Below, in pieces: positions 46,469-55,696 of a DNA stretch of 64,000 bases. The first letter of the stretch is position 1. Each line of letters opens with the position of its first letter. The stretch lies in assembly GCA_030065985.1 (NCBI GenBank), contig JASJCM010000005.1:39539-103538 (forward strand), read 5' to 3'. The notes below the pieces were generated by a model. That model saw only the letters and a program-made list of their open reading frames with translations, was not told the DNA's origin and searched no databases. Source of the DNA: Woeseiaceae bacterium (GTDB lineage Bacteria; Pseudomonadota; Gammaproteobacteria; Steroidobacterales; Woeseiaceae). Position numbers and translations under genes: made by a program.

Positions 46469-46536
46469 GCTTTCCCCCTGCGTTTTTTATGTAGTCGCAA
46501 AATAATACTGTTGTAACGACGCACATTCCAATCTTC

Positions 46537-47241
46537 ATGGCCGACAGAAACATCAGGAAACGAACGATTCGCAGCTTTGTGCGCCGTGCGGGACGCATGA
46601 CGACCTCCCAACAGCGCGCTCTCGACGACCTTTGGCCGGCCTTCGGGATCGATTACGACGAGTCTTTGCTGGACTTCCGCGCGCTGTTCGACCGACGGGC
46701 CGATGTGGTGCTCGAGATCGGTTTCGGCAATGGCGAGACGCTTGTGGAACAGGCTGCCGCAGCCCCGGAGACGGACTTTATCGGCATCGAAGTCCATGAG
46801 CCCGGCGTCGGGCACTGCATGCTCAGGGCGCAGGAGGCCGGGATCAGCAACCTGCGCCTGATCATGCACGACGCGATCGAGGTGCTGCGGCACCAGGTCC
46901 CGGTCGGCTCGCTGACGCGACTGAACCTCTACTTCCCCGATCCCTGGCCAAAAAAGCGGCACCACAAGCGCCGTATTGTGCAGCCGGGGTTCCTCGATCT
47001 CATCGCCGATCGGCTGAAACCGGGTGGAAAGCTGAATGTCGCCACGGACTGGGCGAATTATGCCGAGCACATCGACGAAATCTTGGCCCAGTCGGACCGT
47101 TTCACCTGTGTCGAGCGCCGAGAACACGACGGGAACCAGCCACTGGACCGCCCGCAGACCAAATTCGAGCGCCGCGGGCTCCGCAAAGGACACCGCATAT
47201 TCGACTGGAGTTTCTTGCGCTTGCCCGCGGATGATCTATAA
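46537..47241 (+). CDS. trmB: tRNA (guanine-N7-)-methyltransferase
   Basis: 234 residues. Motif I VLEIGFGNGETLV, the EVHEPGVGHCMLRA strand and the signature YFPDPWPKKRHHKRR identify TrmB, which makes m7G46 in tRNA. A basic N-terminus (RNIRKRTIRSFVRR) is typical. Confidence 0.95.
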   Translation: MADRNIRKRTIRSFVRRAGRMTTSQQRALDDLWPAFGIDYDESLLDFRALFDRRADVVLEIGFGNGETLVEQAAAAPETDFIGIEVHEPGVGHCMLRAQEAGISNLRLIMHDAIEVLRHQVPVGSLTRLNLYFPDPWPKKRHHKRRIVQPGFLDLIADRLKPGGKLNVATDWANYAEHIDEILAQSDRFTCVERREHDGNQPLDRPQTKFERRGLRKGHRIFDWSFLRLPADDL

Positions 47242-47279
47242 ACAAATAGAGAGACAGCAAAAACAGACAGGTCAGCACA

Positions 47280-47570
47280 ATGTCTATTCAGTACCCCGTC
47301 ATCGGTCAGTGGTTCAAGCGGCCCAACGGGACGCTGTTCGAAGTGGTTGCCATCGACGAAGGTGACCAGACTGTCGAAATCCAGCAATTCGACGGCACCA
47401 TAGACGAGTTCGATGCCAATCGCTGGCAGGATCTCATGCTCACGGAAGTCAGCGCGCCGGAGGACTGGTCCGGATCGGTCGACATGGACCCCGAGGATTT
47501 TGTCAGCCAGAAGGACAGCGATATCCCGAACGGCTACCACGACCCGCTCGCGTTCCTCGACAAGGTGTAA
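47280..47570 (+). CDS. Small acidic conserved protein (DUF6763-like)
   Basis: 96 residues, strongly acidic. It has a compact beta fold: VIGQWFKRPNGTLFEVVAID, then VEIQQFDGTIDEFDANRW, then a disordered acidic tail ending DPLAFLDKV. From memory it resembles DUF6763 proteins of gammaproteobacteria, which have no known function. It lies 38 bp after trmB and is followed 16 bp later by the large inverted repeat. Confidence 0.75.
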   Translation: MSIQYPVIGQWFKRPNGTLFEVVAIDEGDQTVEIQQFDGTIDEFDANRWQDLMLTEVSAPEDWSGSVDMDPEDFVSQKDSDIPNGYHDPLAFLDKV

Positions 47571-47576
47571 CGCACC

Positions 47577-47647
47577 CGTAATGGGGTAATGGGGACATTC
47601 TGCTTTTTCGCCACTTGGCCGAAAAAGCAGAATGTCCCCATTACGGG
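47577..47647 (+). repeat. REP-like inverted repeat with perfect 25-bp arms, possibly also a bidirectional terminator
   Basis: Arms 47586-47610 and 47620-47644 are perfect complements (they include GGGGACATTCTGC) with a 9-nt loop. The left side also has an extra copy of GTAATGGGG (47578-47586), so two pairings with the right arm are possible. It separates two convergent genes. Confidence 0.85.
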
Positions 47648-48006
47648 TTGGTTGGGCCTGTGACGTAGATGGTGCCGTCCCTGATCTCGACATCGACTTT
47701 CCTGAGTGACCGGCCGTTTCCAGGTCCGGCATAACAGTAGCCCGTTTCGATCTCATAGGTTGCGCCATGCGATGCGCAGATCAGCGCTGACTTGTCCTTT
47801 GTCAGGAACCTGTCGGGAGACCAGTTGAGCGGATGGCCGACGTGCACGCAGAAATTCTGGTACGCATAGACGTCGTTGCCTTTGCGCACGACAAATCCCT
47901 TGAACGGCCAGTCGCCGTCGCCGATCGAAAACTCACGGCAACCGGGGTTTTCGAGTTCGTCCAGCCGACCGACGGCAACTTCGATCTCGGTCACTTCTCG
48001 TTCCAC
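47641..48006 (-). CDS. Rieske-type [2Fe-2S] protein
   Basis: GTG 48006 is used; GTG 47994 (4-bp overlap with the AmpG stop) is an alternative. The product of 121 residues is a single Rieske domain with CVHVGHPLN (Cys-x-His) and CASHGATYE (Cys-x2-His). The surrounding fold (FVVRKGNDVYAYQNFC, GTIYVTGP) is that of small Rieske ferredoxin-like subunits. The electron partner is unknown. It starts inside the AmpG gene end, suggesting translational coupling. Confidence 0.88.
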   Translation of the reverse strand: MEREVTEIEVAVGRLDELENPGCREFSIGDGDWPFKGFVVRKGNDVYAYQNFCVHVGHPLNWSPDRFLTKDKSALICASHGATYEIETGYCYAGPGNGRSLRKVDVEIRDGTIYVTGPTNP

Positions 48007-49250
48007 GGCGCCACCTTCAGCAGCAGCAACATTCCAGGTACCGCAAGCGCGGTGCATAACAGGAAGAAGTTCGTCCAGCCGGTCTGCTCGACGATCACGC
48101 CCGTCACTGCGTTGGCAAGGGTTCGCGGGGTTGCTGCGAGCGCAGTAAACAGTGCGAACTGCGTCGCCGCGAATGCGACGTTGGTCGACCTTGCGATGTA
48201 GGCCGTCAACGCGGCCGTGCCAAGACCAACGCCAAGGTATTCGAAAGCGACGACAAAACCAAGCATCCAGGGATCTGGCCCGATGACGGATAACAGCGCA
48301 AAGCCGAGAATGCTGACAATCTGCACCAGGCCAAAAAGCCACAGCGCGCGGTTGATCGATAGCTTGACCATGATCAATCCGCCAACCAACCCGCCGCCGA
48401 TAGCGGCAATCAGGCCCGCGGTCTTGGCGATAGCACCAATTTGCGTCAGCGTGAAACCAACATCGATGAAGAATGCCGTTTGTAGCGCCGTCGCCATGTT
48501 GTCGCCGAGCTTGTAGAAGAACAGGAATGCGAGAACGAACAGGGCGGGCGCAAGACCGGACCGCCCGATGAAGTCGCGAAACGGCTCGATGACTGCTTCA
48601 CGCATCGTCTGCGGCGGCGTCGGGTCTTTTATGGCTTCGTCGATGGCGAGCGTCAGGACAATGCCGACAAACATGAAACTCGCAACAATGATGAACACCA
48701 TGTGCCACGGCATGTAGTCAGCCAGAATCAGTCCGAGCGCACCCGGAACGAGACCGGAGAGCCGATACGTTTGCACGTGGATCGCGTTGCCCAGACCAAG
48801 CTCGACGTCGGGCAGCAGTTCGCGCCGGTATGCGTCAAGCACGATGTCCTGACTGGCGCTGAAGAAAGCCACGGCGACGGACAGGTAGGCCACCGTCCAC
48901 AGATTCAGGTCGGGCTGAATGAACCCCATGGCGCTTATCGATACGAGCAACAACACCTGGGTCAGCAACATCCAACCGCGCCGGTGCCCGAGGAACGGCA
49001 GCGTGAACCGATCCATAAATGGGGCCCAGGCGAATTTCCAGACATACGGAAACCCGACTAGCGCGAAGAAACCGATCTCCGCGAGTCCGACTCCCTCGGT
49101 ACGCAGCCAGGCCTGGACAAGTTGAATCAGAACGTAGAGCGGCAATCCGGATGCGAAACCCGTGAAGACGCAGATCAGCATGCGCCGATTCAGGACCGCC
49201 TCTTTTAAGGTCTCCCGGCGGGTACGATCCATGGGCTTATCGGCCGTCAT
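47991..49250 (-). CDS. ampG: AmpG-family muropeptide MFS transporter
   Basis: 419 residues with about 12 transmembrane helices. N-terminal FTGFASGLPLYVLIQLVQAWLR (cited in part), FPYVWKFAWAPFMDRF and HRRGWMLLTQ are AmpG signatures. It should import anhydromuropeptides for cell-wall recycling. It overlaps xthA by 14 bp at its 5' end and the Rieske gene at its 3' end. Confidence 0.9.
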   Translation of the reverse strand: MTADKPMDRTRRETLKEAVLNRRMLICVFTGFASGLPLYVLIQLVQAWLRTEGVGLAEIGFFALVGFPYVWKFAWAPFMDRFTLPFLGHRRGWMLLTQVLLLVSISAMGFIQPDLNLWTVAYLSVAVAFFSASQDIVLDAYRRELLPDVELGLGNAIHVQTYRLSGLVPGALGLILADYMPWHMVFIIVASFMFVGIVLTLAIDEAIKDPTPPQTMREAVIEPFRDFIGRSGLAPALFVLAFLFFYKLGDNMATALQTAFFIDVGFTLTQIGAIAKTAGLIAAIGGGLVGGLIMVKLSINRALWLFGLVQIVSILGFALLSVIGPDPWMLGFVVAFEYLGVGLGTAALTAYIARSTNVAFAATQFALFTALAATPRTLANAVTGVIVEQTGWTNFFLLCTALAVPGMLLLLKVAPWNEK

Positions 49251-50022
49251 GCACCCAATCGTAATCCATGATTAACGGCGCATGGTCGGAAAAGCGCTCG
49301 TCACGATAGATTTCCGTGCGACGAACCTTGTCGCCCAGCCCTGGGGTGACCACGTGATAGTCGATGCGCCACCCGACGTTGTTGTCCCACGCCGCGCCCC
49401 GGTTCGACCACCACGTGTATTGCTCCGGCTCCTGCTCGAGCGTCCGGAACGCATCCACCCAGCCCCACTCACCGAAGACCTTGTCGAGCCACGCTCGCTC
49501 CTCGGGCAGGCAACCCGAGTTCTTCTGGTTCTGCTTCCAGTTCTTGATGTCGCCTTCCTTGTGCACGATGTTCCAGTCGCCGCAGATGACGTACTCCGAG
49601 CGCCGGCGTTTCAGCTTCTTCAGGTGCTCGGCGAACGAATCCATACACCGGTACTTGGCGAGTTGCCGCTCTTCTTTGGAAGAGCCGGATGGCAGGTAGA
49701 GCGAGACCACACTGATACCTTCCAGCTGTACCTCGAGGTAGCGACCCTCGTTATCGAATTCGGCATCGCCGTAACCGTGCACAACCTTCTTTGGTTCGTG
49801 GCGCGTGTAGATCGCCGTACCGCTGTAGCCCTTCTTTTCGGCGTCCTCGTAATAACAGTGATAACCCTCAGGAGCGAAGATCGCGTCGGTCAGCTGGTGC
49901 ACCTGCGCCTTGGTTTCCTGGATGCAAATGACGTCGGCATCCTGCGCCGCCATCCACTCGAAAAAGCCCTTGCGGGCTGCTGCCCGAATGCCGTTGGCAT
50001 TCAGGCTGATAACGCGAAACAA
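49237..50022 (-). CDS. xthA: Exodeoxyribonuclease III
   Basis: TTG 50022 follows AGGAGGCTGAAAT at ideal spacing. 261 residues with the EEP nuclease motifs [32 protein letters not shown] and [10 protein letters not shown] (catalytic Asp-His). AP endonuclease and 3' exonuclease for base-excision repair. It lies 52 bp from the divergent pyrE gene. Confidence 0.94.
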   Translation of the reverse strand: MFRVISLNANGIRAAARKGFFEWMAAQDADVICIQETKAQVHQLTDAIFAPEGYHCYYEDAEKKGYSGTAIYTRHEPKKVVHGYGDAEFDNEGRYLEVQLEGISVVSLYLPSGSSKEERQLAKYRCMDSFAEHLKKLKRRRSEYVICGDWNIVHKEGDIKNWKQNQKNSGCLPEERAWLDKVFGEWGWVDAFRTLEQEPEQYTWWSNRGAAWDNNVGWRIDYHVVTPGLGDKVRRTEIYRDERFSDHAPLIMDYDWVHDGR

Positions 50023-50074
50023 TTTCAGCCTCCTGTGTCATACTCCGTCCGGTCGCGGCAATCATACTAAGGTC

Positions 50075-50722
50075 ATGCGCGGGTACAAACGGGAATTCAT
50101 CGAGCTTGCGCTCGAACTCGGCGTTCTGCGATTCGGCGAGTTCACGCTGAAGTCGGGCCGCAAGAGCCCCTATTTCTTCAACGCGGGACTCTTCAATACC
50201 GGCTATGCCGCCGCGAAGCTCGGCCGGTTTTATGCCGCTGCCATCGCCGAATCCGAAGTGCGTTTCGACATGCTATTCGGACCCGCCTACAAAGGCATTC
50301 CGCTGGCGACGCTCGCGGCCGCATCGCTTGCCGAGCAACATGGGATCGACGTGCCATACTCGTTCAATCGCAAAGAGGCGAAGGCACACGGTGAAGGCGG
50401 CAGTATCGTCGGCGCACCGCTGAACGGCGACGTGTTAATCATCGACGACGTCATCACGGCCGGTACTGCGGTTCGGGAGGCTTACCAGATCATTTCGTCG
50501 GCCGGCGCCGAAATTGCGGGACTTGTCATATCGCTCGACCGGCAGGAGCGCGGCCAGGGCGCCTATTCGGCTGTGCAGGAGCTCAAACAGTCGCTCGATA
50601 TCCCGGTCATCAGCATTGTCCAGCTGGACGATCTGATCGATATTCTCGAAGAATCAAGCGAGTACGAGCAGTACCTCGAACCCGTGCTGAGCTATCGCAA
50701 GCAATACGGTGTTATCTCGTAA
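50075..50722 (+). CDS. pyrE: Orotate phosphoribosyltransferase
   Basis: ATG 50075 is chosen because it gives the family-type N-terminus [20 protein letters not shown]. 215 residues; the PRPP motif is [17 protein letters not shown] and the flexible loop [15 protein letters not shown]. It makes orotidine 5'-phosphate in pyrimidine synthesis. Confidence 0.95.
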   Translation: MRGYKREFIELALELGVLRFGEFTLKSGRKSPYFFNAGLFNTGYAAAKLGRFYAAAIAESEVRFDMLFGPAYKGIPLATLAAASLAEQHGIDVPYSFNRKEAKAHGEGGSIVGAPLNGDVLIIDDVITAGTAVREAYQIISSAGAEIAGLVISLDRQERGQGAYSAVQELKQSLDIPVISIVQLDDLIDILEESSEYEQYLEPVLSYRKQYGVIS

Positions 50723-50836
50723 GTTATTGAAAACTTGAGTTTCGGCCTCGGTTTACATGATGCGGGTCACGCACTAAGCTGCAATAACGAGAACCAGTGC
50801 CGGTTCGCTTTTGGAGATTGCTGGCATATTTGAGCC

Positions 50837-51478
50837 ATGCGTAGACTGATTATCACAGTGTCGCTCCTGCTTATGAGTACCTCGGCTGCGGTCGCGGACA
50901 CCAAGAAGACGTATAAGTGGGAAGACGAGGACGGTAATGTCTTTTACGGCGACAGCATTCCCGCTGAGTACGCCGAGCGTCCCAAGAAGGTCCTCAACGA
51001 GCACGCCGTAACGGTCGGTGAGCTCGAAGGCAAGAAGACCGCCGAGCAACTCGAAGCGGAGCGTCTCGAGGAAGAGCGGCGCATTGCACGAGAAGTGCAG
51101 AAGCGCCAGGACCAGGCACTACTCGCAACCTATCTCTCGGTTGACGAAATCATCATGCATCGTGACCGCCGCGTGGAGCTGTTCCAGGCACAGTCGCGCG
51201 TGACCGAACTCTATCTCAGGAACCTGCAGCGACGTCTCGATAGCCTGCGAAACGATGCCTCACGTTTCCAGCCTTATAGCGAGGACGATGACGCGCCGAT
51301 GATTGACGAGAGTCTCGCTGCCGACTTGCAGCGTACCAAGGAAACGATCGAGCGCCACGAGCGTAACCTCGAGAAGTACAAGCACGACGAACAGGAAATC
51401 ATCGAACGTTTCGATGGCGACATCGAGCGCTTCAAGCAGCTGAAGGGTATTACGACGTCGGCGTCAGCCAGTCCCTGA
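50837..51478 (+). CDS. DUF4124-domain secreted coiled-coil protein
   Basis: 213 residues. Signal peptide ([17 protein letters not shown]), then the DUF4124 block [18 protein letters not shown], then a long Glu/Arg/Lys-rich coiled coil (about 60-205; [21 protein letters not shown] is one face). It is paralogous in its first 45 residues to the gene at 26987. Function unknown. The 3' end overlaps the convergent dut gene by 15 bp. Confidence 0.87.
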   Translation: MRRLIITVSLLLMSTSAAVADTKKTYKWEDEDGNVFYGDSIPAEYAERPKKVLNEHAVTVGELEGKKTAEQLEAERLEEERRIAREVQKRQDQALLATYLSVDEIIMHRDRRVELFQAQSRVTELYLRNLQRRLDSLRNDASRFQPYSEDDDAPMIDESLAADLQRTKETIERHERNLEKYKHDEQEIIERFDGDIERFKQLKGITTSASASP

Positions 51479-51919
51479 ATGCCCGAAGCCACCGGCTCCC
51501 CGGTCGCTGGCGTCAAACTCCTCTACCACCTCGAAACGAACCTGCTCGACAGGGACGAACACCATTTGCGCAATGCGTTCGCCAGGCTGCACGTCGTAGC
51601 TGTCGCCGCCGCGATTCCAGCACGAAATGAAGACCTGTCCCTGGTAGTCGGAGTCGATCAAGCCTGTCAGGTTGCCGAGCACGAGACCGTGCTTGTGGCC
51701 GAGTCCCGAGCGCGGCAGTAACACGGCCGCGAGCCCGGGGTCCGCCACGTGGATAGCGAGTCCGGTCGGCACGAGCACGGTGTCCCCCGGATTCACCGTC
51801 AGCGGCCCGTCGATGCAGGCACGCATGTCCAGGCCGGCGGAGCCGTCGGTGGCATAGTGAGGTAGTGGAATCGAATCCCCGACGCGCGGGTCGAGGACCT
51901 TGAGTTCAATGGATCGCAA
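51464..51919 (-). CDS. dut: Deoxyuridine 5'-triphosphate nucleotidohydrolase
   Basis: TTG 51919 has AAGGA 8 bp upstream and overlaps the coaBC end by 14 bp. 151 residues with the five dUTPase motifs: [44 protein letters not shown] and GAGGFGHSG. Homotrimeric enzyme that removes dUTP and supplies dUMP. It is translationally coupled to coaBC, the usual gammaproteobacterial pair. Confidence 0.94.
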   Translation of the reverse strand: MRSIELKVLDPRVGDSIPLPHYATDGSAGLDMRACIDGPLTVNPGDTVLVPTGLAIHVADPGLAAVLLPRSGLGHKHGLVLGNLTGLIDSDYQGQVFISCWNRGGDSYDVQPGERIAQMVFVPVEQVRFEVVEEFDASDRGAGGFGHSGTG

Positions 51920-53132
51920 TGACGTTGTCCTTGGAGTCGGCACCGCGCACAGCGTAGTAGCGATGCGCGACAAGCGCAATGAGATCCCGCGCAAGGAGCG
52001 CCTTCTGCGCCTGCGGGAAGCGCTCTTCACCGTCTGACCAGAACACACTGACCGTGTTGTCGTCGCGATCGAAGCCGCAGTCGTCACCAACACGATTGGC
52101 AATAATCATGTCGAGCTTCTTCTTCCTGAGCTTGCCCTTCGCGTAGTCATCGACCTTTTCGGTCTCGGCCGCAAAACCGACTGTGTAAGGACCTGCTTCG
52201 AGTGCGGCAACCGACGCGAGAATATCGGGGCAACGAACCAGGTCGATACGCATCGATTCCTCGGTCTTCTTTATCTTCTGTTCCTTGATGTCTGCCGGCC
52301 GATAGTCCGCGACTGCAGCAGCCGCAATGAAAATGTCGGCGTTTTCTATCGCGGTATGCGTCGCCTCATACATCTCGTGTGCCGTCCCGACGTGCGTAAC
52401 CTCGACGCCCGCGGGTTCCTCGAGATTGACCGGGCCGCTGACGAGCACAACCTCGGCTCCCTGCGCCGCGGCCGCGCGCGCCATGGCGTAACCCATCTTT
52501 CCGGAGCTGCGGTTCGTGATGTAGCGAACCGGATCGATCGGCTCGCGCGTCGGGCCAGCCGTGATGACAACCTTCTTGCCGTCGAGCAGGCGTTCATCCT
52601 GGCTGCCCGCAATATCGAATGCGGCAGCAGCAATCGCGTCCGGCTCCAGCATACGACCGGCGCCAGTTTCACCGCAGGCTTGCGATCCCACGCCCGGGCC
52701 AAGTATGCGAATGCCTCGTTCTTCGAGCGTTGCGCGATTGGCCTGGGTAGCCTGGTTGTTCCACATGACGTGATTCATGGCCGGCGCAATGGCGATCGGC
52801 GCCTCGGTTGCGAGGCAGATCGTCGACAGCAGATCCGGTGCCGCCCCGCTTACCAAACGCGCCATGACTTCAGCCGTGGCCGGCGCAATGAGCACGAGGT
52901 CGGCCCAGCGGGCAAGCTCAATGTGGCTCATCGCCCGCTCGGCTTCCTTGTCCCAGAGGTTGGACCGGATTGGCCTCCCGGACACGGCCTGCAAGGCGGT
53001 CTCGGTGACGAACTCCTCCGCCGAGGCGGTCATGACGATCTGGACGTCGGCGTCGCGCTCGCGCAGGCGCCGCACGAGGTCGGGAGCCTTGTACGCCGCG
53101 ATGCCACCGGTAATGCCGAGCACGATATTCAC
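51906..53132 (-). CDS. coaBC: Bifunctional phosphopantothenoylcysteine decarboxylase / synthetase
   Basis: GTG 53132 gives the usual N-terminus ([15 protein letters not shown]); a longer in-frame extension is not family-like. 408 residues. The CoaC half has [11 protein letters not shown] and the active-site Cys in [11 protein letters not shown]; the CoaB half has [14 protein letters not shown] and the Lys-rich [13 protein letters not shown]. Two steps of coenzyme A synthesis. Its stop lies inside dut. Confidence 0.94.
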   Translation of the reverse strand: MNIVLGITGGIAAYKAPDLVRRLRERDADVQIVMTASAEEFVTETALQAVSGRPIRSNLWDKEAERAMSHIELARWADLVLIAPATAEVMARLVSGAAPDLLSTICLATEAPIAIAPAMNHVMWNNQATQANRATLEERGIRILGPGVGSQACGETGAGRMLEPDAIAAAAFDIAGSQDERLLDGKKVVITAGPTREPIDPVRYITNRSSGKMGYAMARAAAAQGAEVVLVSGPVNLEEPAGVEVTHVGTAHEMYEATHTAIENADIFIAAAAVADYRPADIKEQKIKKTEESMRIDLVRCPDILASVAALEAGPYTVGFAAETEKVDDYAKGKLRKKKLDMIIANRVGDDCGFDRDDNTVSVFWSDGEERFPQAQKALLARDLIALVAHRYYAVRGADSKDNVIAIH

Positions 53133-53224
53133 AGGTGCGAGCTTATCGCCAATGCCGCGAAATCCGAAATTCCACTTAGATTGTTTGATTGTATCCTCAT
53201 GCCCGAGACGCCCAGCATGCGGGC

Positions 53225-53809
53225 ATGGAGGACGACGTAAGACTGCTGGCACCGATTCTCGGCGCGCGGGTTGCCAGGCGCCTGATGCGCCGTTTCGGCA
53301 GCCTGCACCAGCTCCTGCACGCGGACAGGAAGGATGTCCTGTCCTGCCACGGCATCGGGCGCGCCAGGGCCGAGGCCATCCGGGTCTTGCCGGAGCTCGC
53401 GCGCCGCTACTTCGCAGGGTCGCTGCCCACGGGCGAGGTCATTAGAAATCCCGCTGACACAGCCGGCTACCTGCAGGCACGGATGTGCCACCTGGAACAT
53501 GAGCTCTTCTGCTGCCTGTTTCTCGACAACCGGCACCGCGTCATCAAATTCGACGAAATGTTCCGTGGGACCATCGATGGAACGAGCGTCTATCCCCGTG
53601 AGGTCGTCAAGGAGGCCCTCGCCGTCAACGCGGCTGCCGTCATCCTCGCGCACAATCATCCGTCCGGGGTGGCGGAGCCCAGCCAAGCCGACGAGCGCAT
53701 CACGAGACGCCTTAAATCAGCACTCGGACTCGTCGATATCCGGCTCCTCGACCACCTTATAATCGGCAACGGAGAAGCGACCTCGCTGGCTGCCCGGGGA
53801 ATGCTGTGA
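53225..53809 (+). CDS. radC: RadC-family JAB1/MPN metalloprotease-like protein, short N-terminus
   Basis: ATG 53225 gives 195 residues. A helix-hairpin-helix (about 30-55; SCHGIGRARAEAI) and a C-terminal MPN domain with JAMM motif HNHPSGVAEPSQAD are complete, but the usual 30-35 N-terminal residues (with the DWPxxxRPREKLL block) are absent. An ATG at 53200 opens another frame that stops quickly. Despite its name RadC is not shown to repair DNA. Confidence 0.88.
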   Translation: MEDDVRLLAPILGARVARRLMRRFGSLHQLLHADRKDVLSCHGIGRARAEAIRVLPELARRYFAGSLPTGEVIRNPADTAGYLQARMCHLEHELFCCLFLDNRHRVIKFDEMFRGTIDGTSVYPREVVKEALAVNAAAVILAHNHPSGVAEPSQADERITRRLKSALGLVDIRLLDHLIIGNGEATSLAARGML

Positions 53810-53817
53810 CCAGGCGC

Positions 53818-53846
53818 TTGTATTGGTGCGGTTTGGCTGGTATAAA
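53818..53846 (+). promoter_or_regulatory. Sigma-70 promoter of rpmB-rpmG
   Basis: TTGTAT (-35, 53818-53823) and TATAAA (-10, 53841-53846) with a 17-bp spacer. Predicted start near 53853, leaving a leader of about 53 nt that contains a perfect hairpin. Confidence 0.75.
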
Positions 53847-53857
53847 GTCTCGCTCTC

Positions 53858-53876
53858 TGCCCGCCTGTCGCGGGCA
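53858..53876 (+). promoter_or_regulatory. Perfect hairpin in the rpmB leader
   Basis: TGCCCGC (53858-53864) and GCGGGCA (53870-53876) with a 5-nt loop (CTGTC), placed between the predicted start of transcription and the rpmB ribosome site. No T-run, so it is not a terminator. Confidence 0.6.
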
Positions 53877-53905
53877 ACTAGTAATGAAATCAGAGACTTA
53901 AGGTC

Positions 53906-54142
53906 ATGTCCAAGGTTTGCCAAGTGACTGGGAAGCGCCCGATGAGCGGCAACAACGTTTCCCACGCACATAACAAGACTCGTCGTCGCTTCCTGCCCAA
54001 CCTGCAGAGCAAGCGTTTCTGGCTCGAATCCGAGAACCGCTGGGTTCGCCTGCGCATATCCCACAAGGGTATGCGGATCATCGACAAGCACGGCATCGAG
54101 AAGGTCGTCGCCGACCTGCGCGCTGCCGGCACACACGTTTAA
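53906..54142 (+). CDS. rpmB: Ribosomal protein bL28
   Basis: 78 residues, standard length. [20 protein letters not shown] and the basic [16 protein letters not shown] are hallmark sequences. Large-subunit protein. Followed 17 bp later by rpmG in the usual rpmB-rpmG operon. Confidence 0.97.
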   Translation: MSKVCQVTGKRPMSGNNVSHAHNKTRRRFLPNLQSKRFWLESENRWVRLRISHKGMRIIDKHGIEKVVADLRAAGTHV

Positions 54143-54159
54143 TCGCGGAGGTCATTGCA

Positions 54160-54324
54160 ATGCCTAGTAAGCGCGACAAAATCAAACTGGTCTCGAGCGC
54201 CGGCACGGGCCACTACTACACGGCTACGAAGAACAAGAAGCTGCATCCTGAAAAGGTGGAGACGAAGAAGTACGATCCGACGATTCGCAAGCACGTGATG
54301 TACAAGGAAGCGAAGATCAAATAA
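54160..54324 (+). CDS. rpmG: Ribosomal protein bL33
   Basis: A short gene: ATG 54160 after CGGAGG, 54 residues. It reads [20 protein letters not shown] and ends YKEAKIK. It is the cysteine-free C- version, with no zinc-binding CxxC pairs. A strong terminator follows at 54347. Confidence 0.96.
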   Translation: MPSKRDKIKLVSSAGTGHYYTATKNKKLHPEKVETKKYDPTIRKHVMYKEAKIK

Positions 54325-54346
54325 CGGTCTTCCTGCCGAATCATAA

Positions 54347-54379
54347 GAAGCCCGCTACTACGCGGGCTTCTTTGTTTTT
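54347..54379 (+). terminator. Terminator of rpmB-rpmG
   Basis: GAAGCCCGC (54347-54355) and GCGGGCTTC (54362-54370) with a 6-nt loop, followed by TTTGTTTTT. It lies between rpmG and mutM. Confidence 0.88.
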
Positions 54380-54395
54380 GGGGTGACAATACCGA

Positions 54396-55208
54396 ATGCC
54401 CGAACTACCCGAAGTCGAAACCAGCCGACGCGGCATCGAGCCGTGGATTGTCGACACGACGATCGCTGACGTTCGTGTCCACGACCGTCGCCTGCGCTGG
54501 CCTGTCGCGCGCGGTATCGAGAACAAGCTGCGCGGACAGTCGATCGAGTCGGTCGACCGCCGCGCCAAATACATCCTGATTAACACGGCCGCGGGCACCG
54601 CGATGCTGCACCTCGGCATGACGGGCAGCGTGTTCATCGTCGACCAGGGCGCGCCGGCGGCCGTCCACGATCACATCGACATCGAGCTCGACTCCGGCAA
54701 GATGCTTCGTTTTCGCGATCCGCGGCGCTTCGGTTCCTTCCACTGGACCCGGGATCCATCCCGCCACCCGCTGCTCGAGAAACTCGGCCCCGAGCCCCTC
54801 TCCGCAGACTTCGATGTCGACTACCTGTACCAGGCGTCGCGCGGCCGCAAGGTCAGCGTCAAGCAGTTCATCATGAACGCACATGTCGTGGTCGGCGTCG
54901 GCAACATCTATGCGAGTGAGTCCCTGTTCCTCGCCGGAATCAATCCGAAACGCGCTGCGGGCCGTATCTCGCGCGAACGCTACGAACGACTGGTGGACGC
55001 TATCAAGGACGTATTGAGTCGGGCGATTCGGGCGGGCGGGACGACGCTACGGGATTTCTACGGTGGCGATGGCGAGCCCGGCTATTTCAAGCAGCAGCTC
55101 GAGGTTTATGACCGCGACGGCGAGCATTGCCGCGTCTGTAATACGCTCATTACGTCGATCGTCCAGGGACAACGATCGACCTACTACTGCAAGCGCTGCC
55201 AGACCTAA
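54396..55208 (+). CDS. mutM: Formamidopyrimidine-DNA glycosylase
   Basis: 270 residues. The catalytic Pro2-Glu3 (PELPEVETSRRGI), the ribosome-of-action blocks LRFRDPRRFGS and NIYASESLF, and the C-terminal zinc finger (CRVCNTLI... YYCKRCQT, in parts) are all present. It excises oxidised purines. Its stop is nested with that of convergent coaD (55205-55208). Confidence 0.96.
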   Translation: MPELPEVETSRRGIEPWIVDTTIADVRVHDRRLRWPVARGIENKLRGQSIESVDRRAKYILINTAAGTAMLHLGMTGSVFIVDQGAPAAVHDHIDIELDSGKMLRFRDPRRFGSFHWTRDPSRHPLLEKLGPEPLSADFDVDYLYQASRGRKVSVKQFIMNAHVVVGVGNIYASESLFLAGINPKRAAGRISRERYERLVDAIKDVLSRAIRAGGTTLRDFYGGDGEPGYFKQQLEVYDRDGEHCRVCNTLITSIVQGQRSTYYCKRCQT

Positions 55209-55696
55209 TCGGGTTTCTTGCAGCGTTCCTCGATAGCCGCCTTGACCTGCGGCGACACGAATCCTGATACATCACCGCCGAGCTGCGCGACTTCACGAAC
55301 CAGCGTCGACGAGATGTAGGTGTACATGTCGGTCGGCGTCAGGAACACGGTCTCGACTTCCTCGGTGAGGGCACGGTTCATGTTAGCGAGCTGGAATTCG
55401 TACTCGAAGTCGGAGACAGCTCGCAAACCGCGAATGATGACCTGGTGGTCGTTCGCGCGTGCGTACTCGACCGTCAGTCCGGAGTAACCCTTGATCTCGA
55501 CATTGTCGTGGTGCTTCAACGCCTGCTCGGCCATCGCGACACGCTCGTCGAAGGTAAACATTGGTACTTTGCTGCCCGTGTCGAGTGCTATAGCGACGAC
55601 GACGTGATCGAATAATCGCGCGGCCCGTCGCACGAGGTCTTCGTGGCCGAGCGTGATCGGGTCGAACGTACCCGGGTACATTGCCGAAATCGCCAT
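55205..55696 (-). CDS. coaD: Phosphopantetheine adenylyltransferase
   Basis: 163 residues. The nucleotidyltransferase motif is YPGTFDPITLGHEDL; ISSTLVREVAQLGGD is the signature end. Penultimate step of CoA synthesis. It starts just inside the rsmD stop; the pair rsmD-coaD is common. Confidence 0.96.
   Translation of the reverse strand: MAISAMYPGTFDPITLGHEDLVRRAARLFDHVVVAIALDTGSKVPMFTFDERVAMAEQALKHHDNVEIKGYSGLTVEYARANDHQVIIRGLRAVSDFEYEFQLANMNRALTEEVETVFLTPTDMYTYISSTLVREVAQLGGDVSGFVSPQVKAAIEERCKKPD

Noticed and set aside
48007..48342. Upstream extension of the Rieske reading frame
   Set aside because: It lies inside the AmpG gene in another frame and has no Rieske-like or other domain; the Rieske domain starts at GTG 48006 or 47994.
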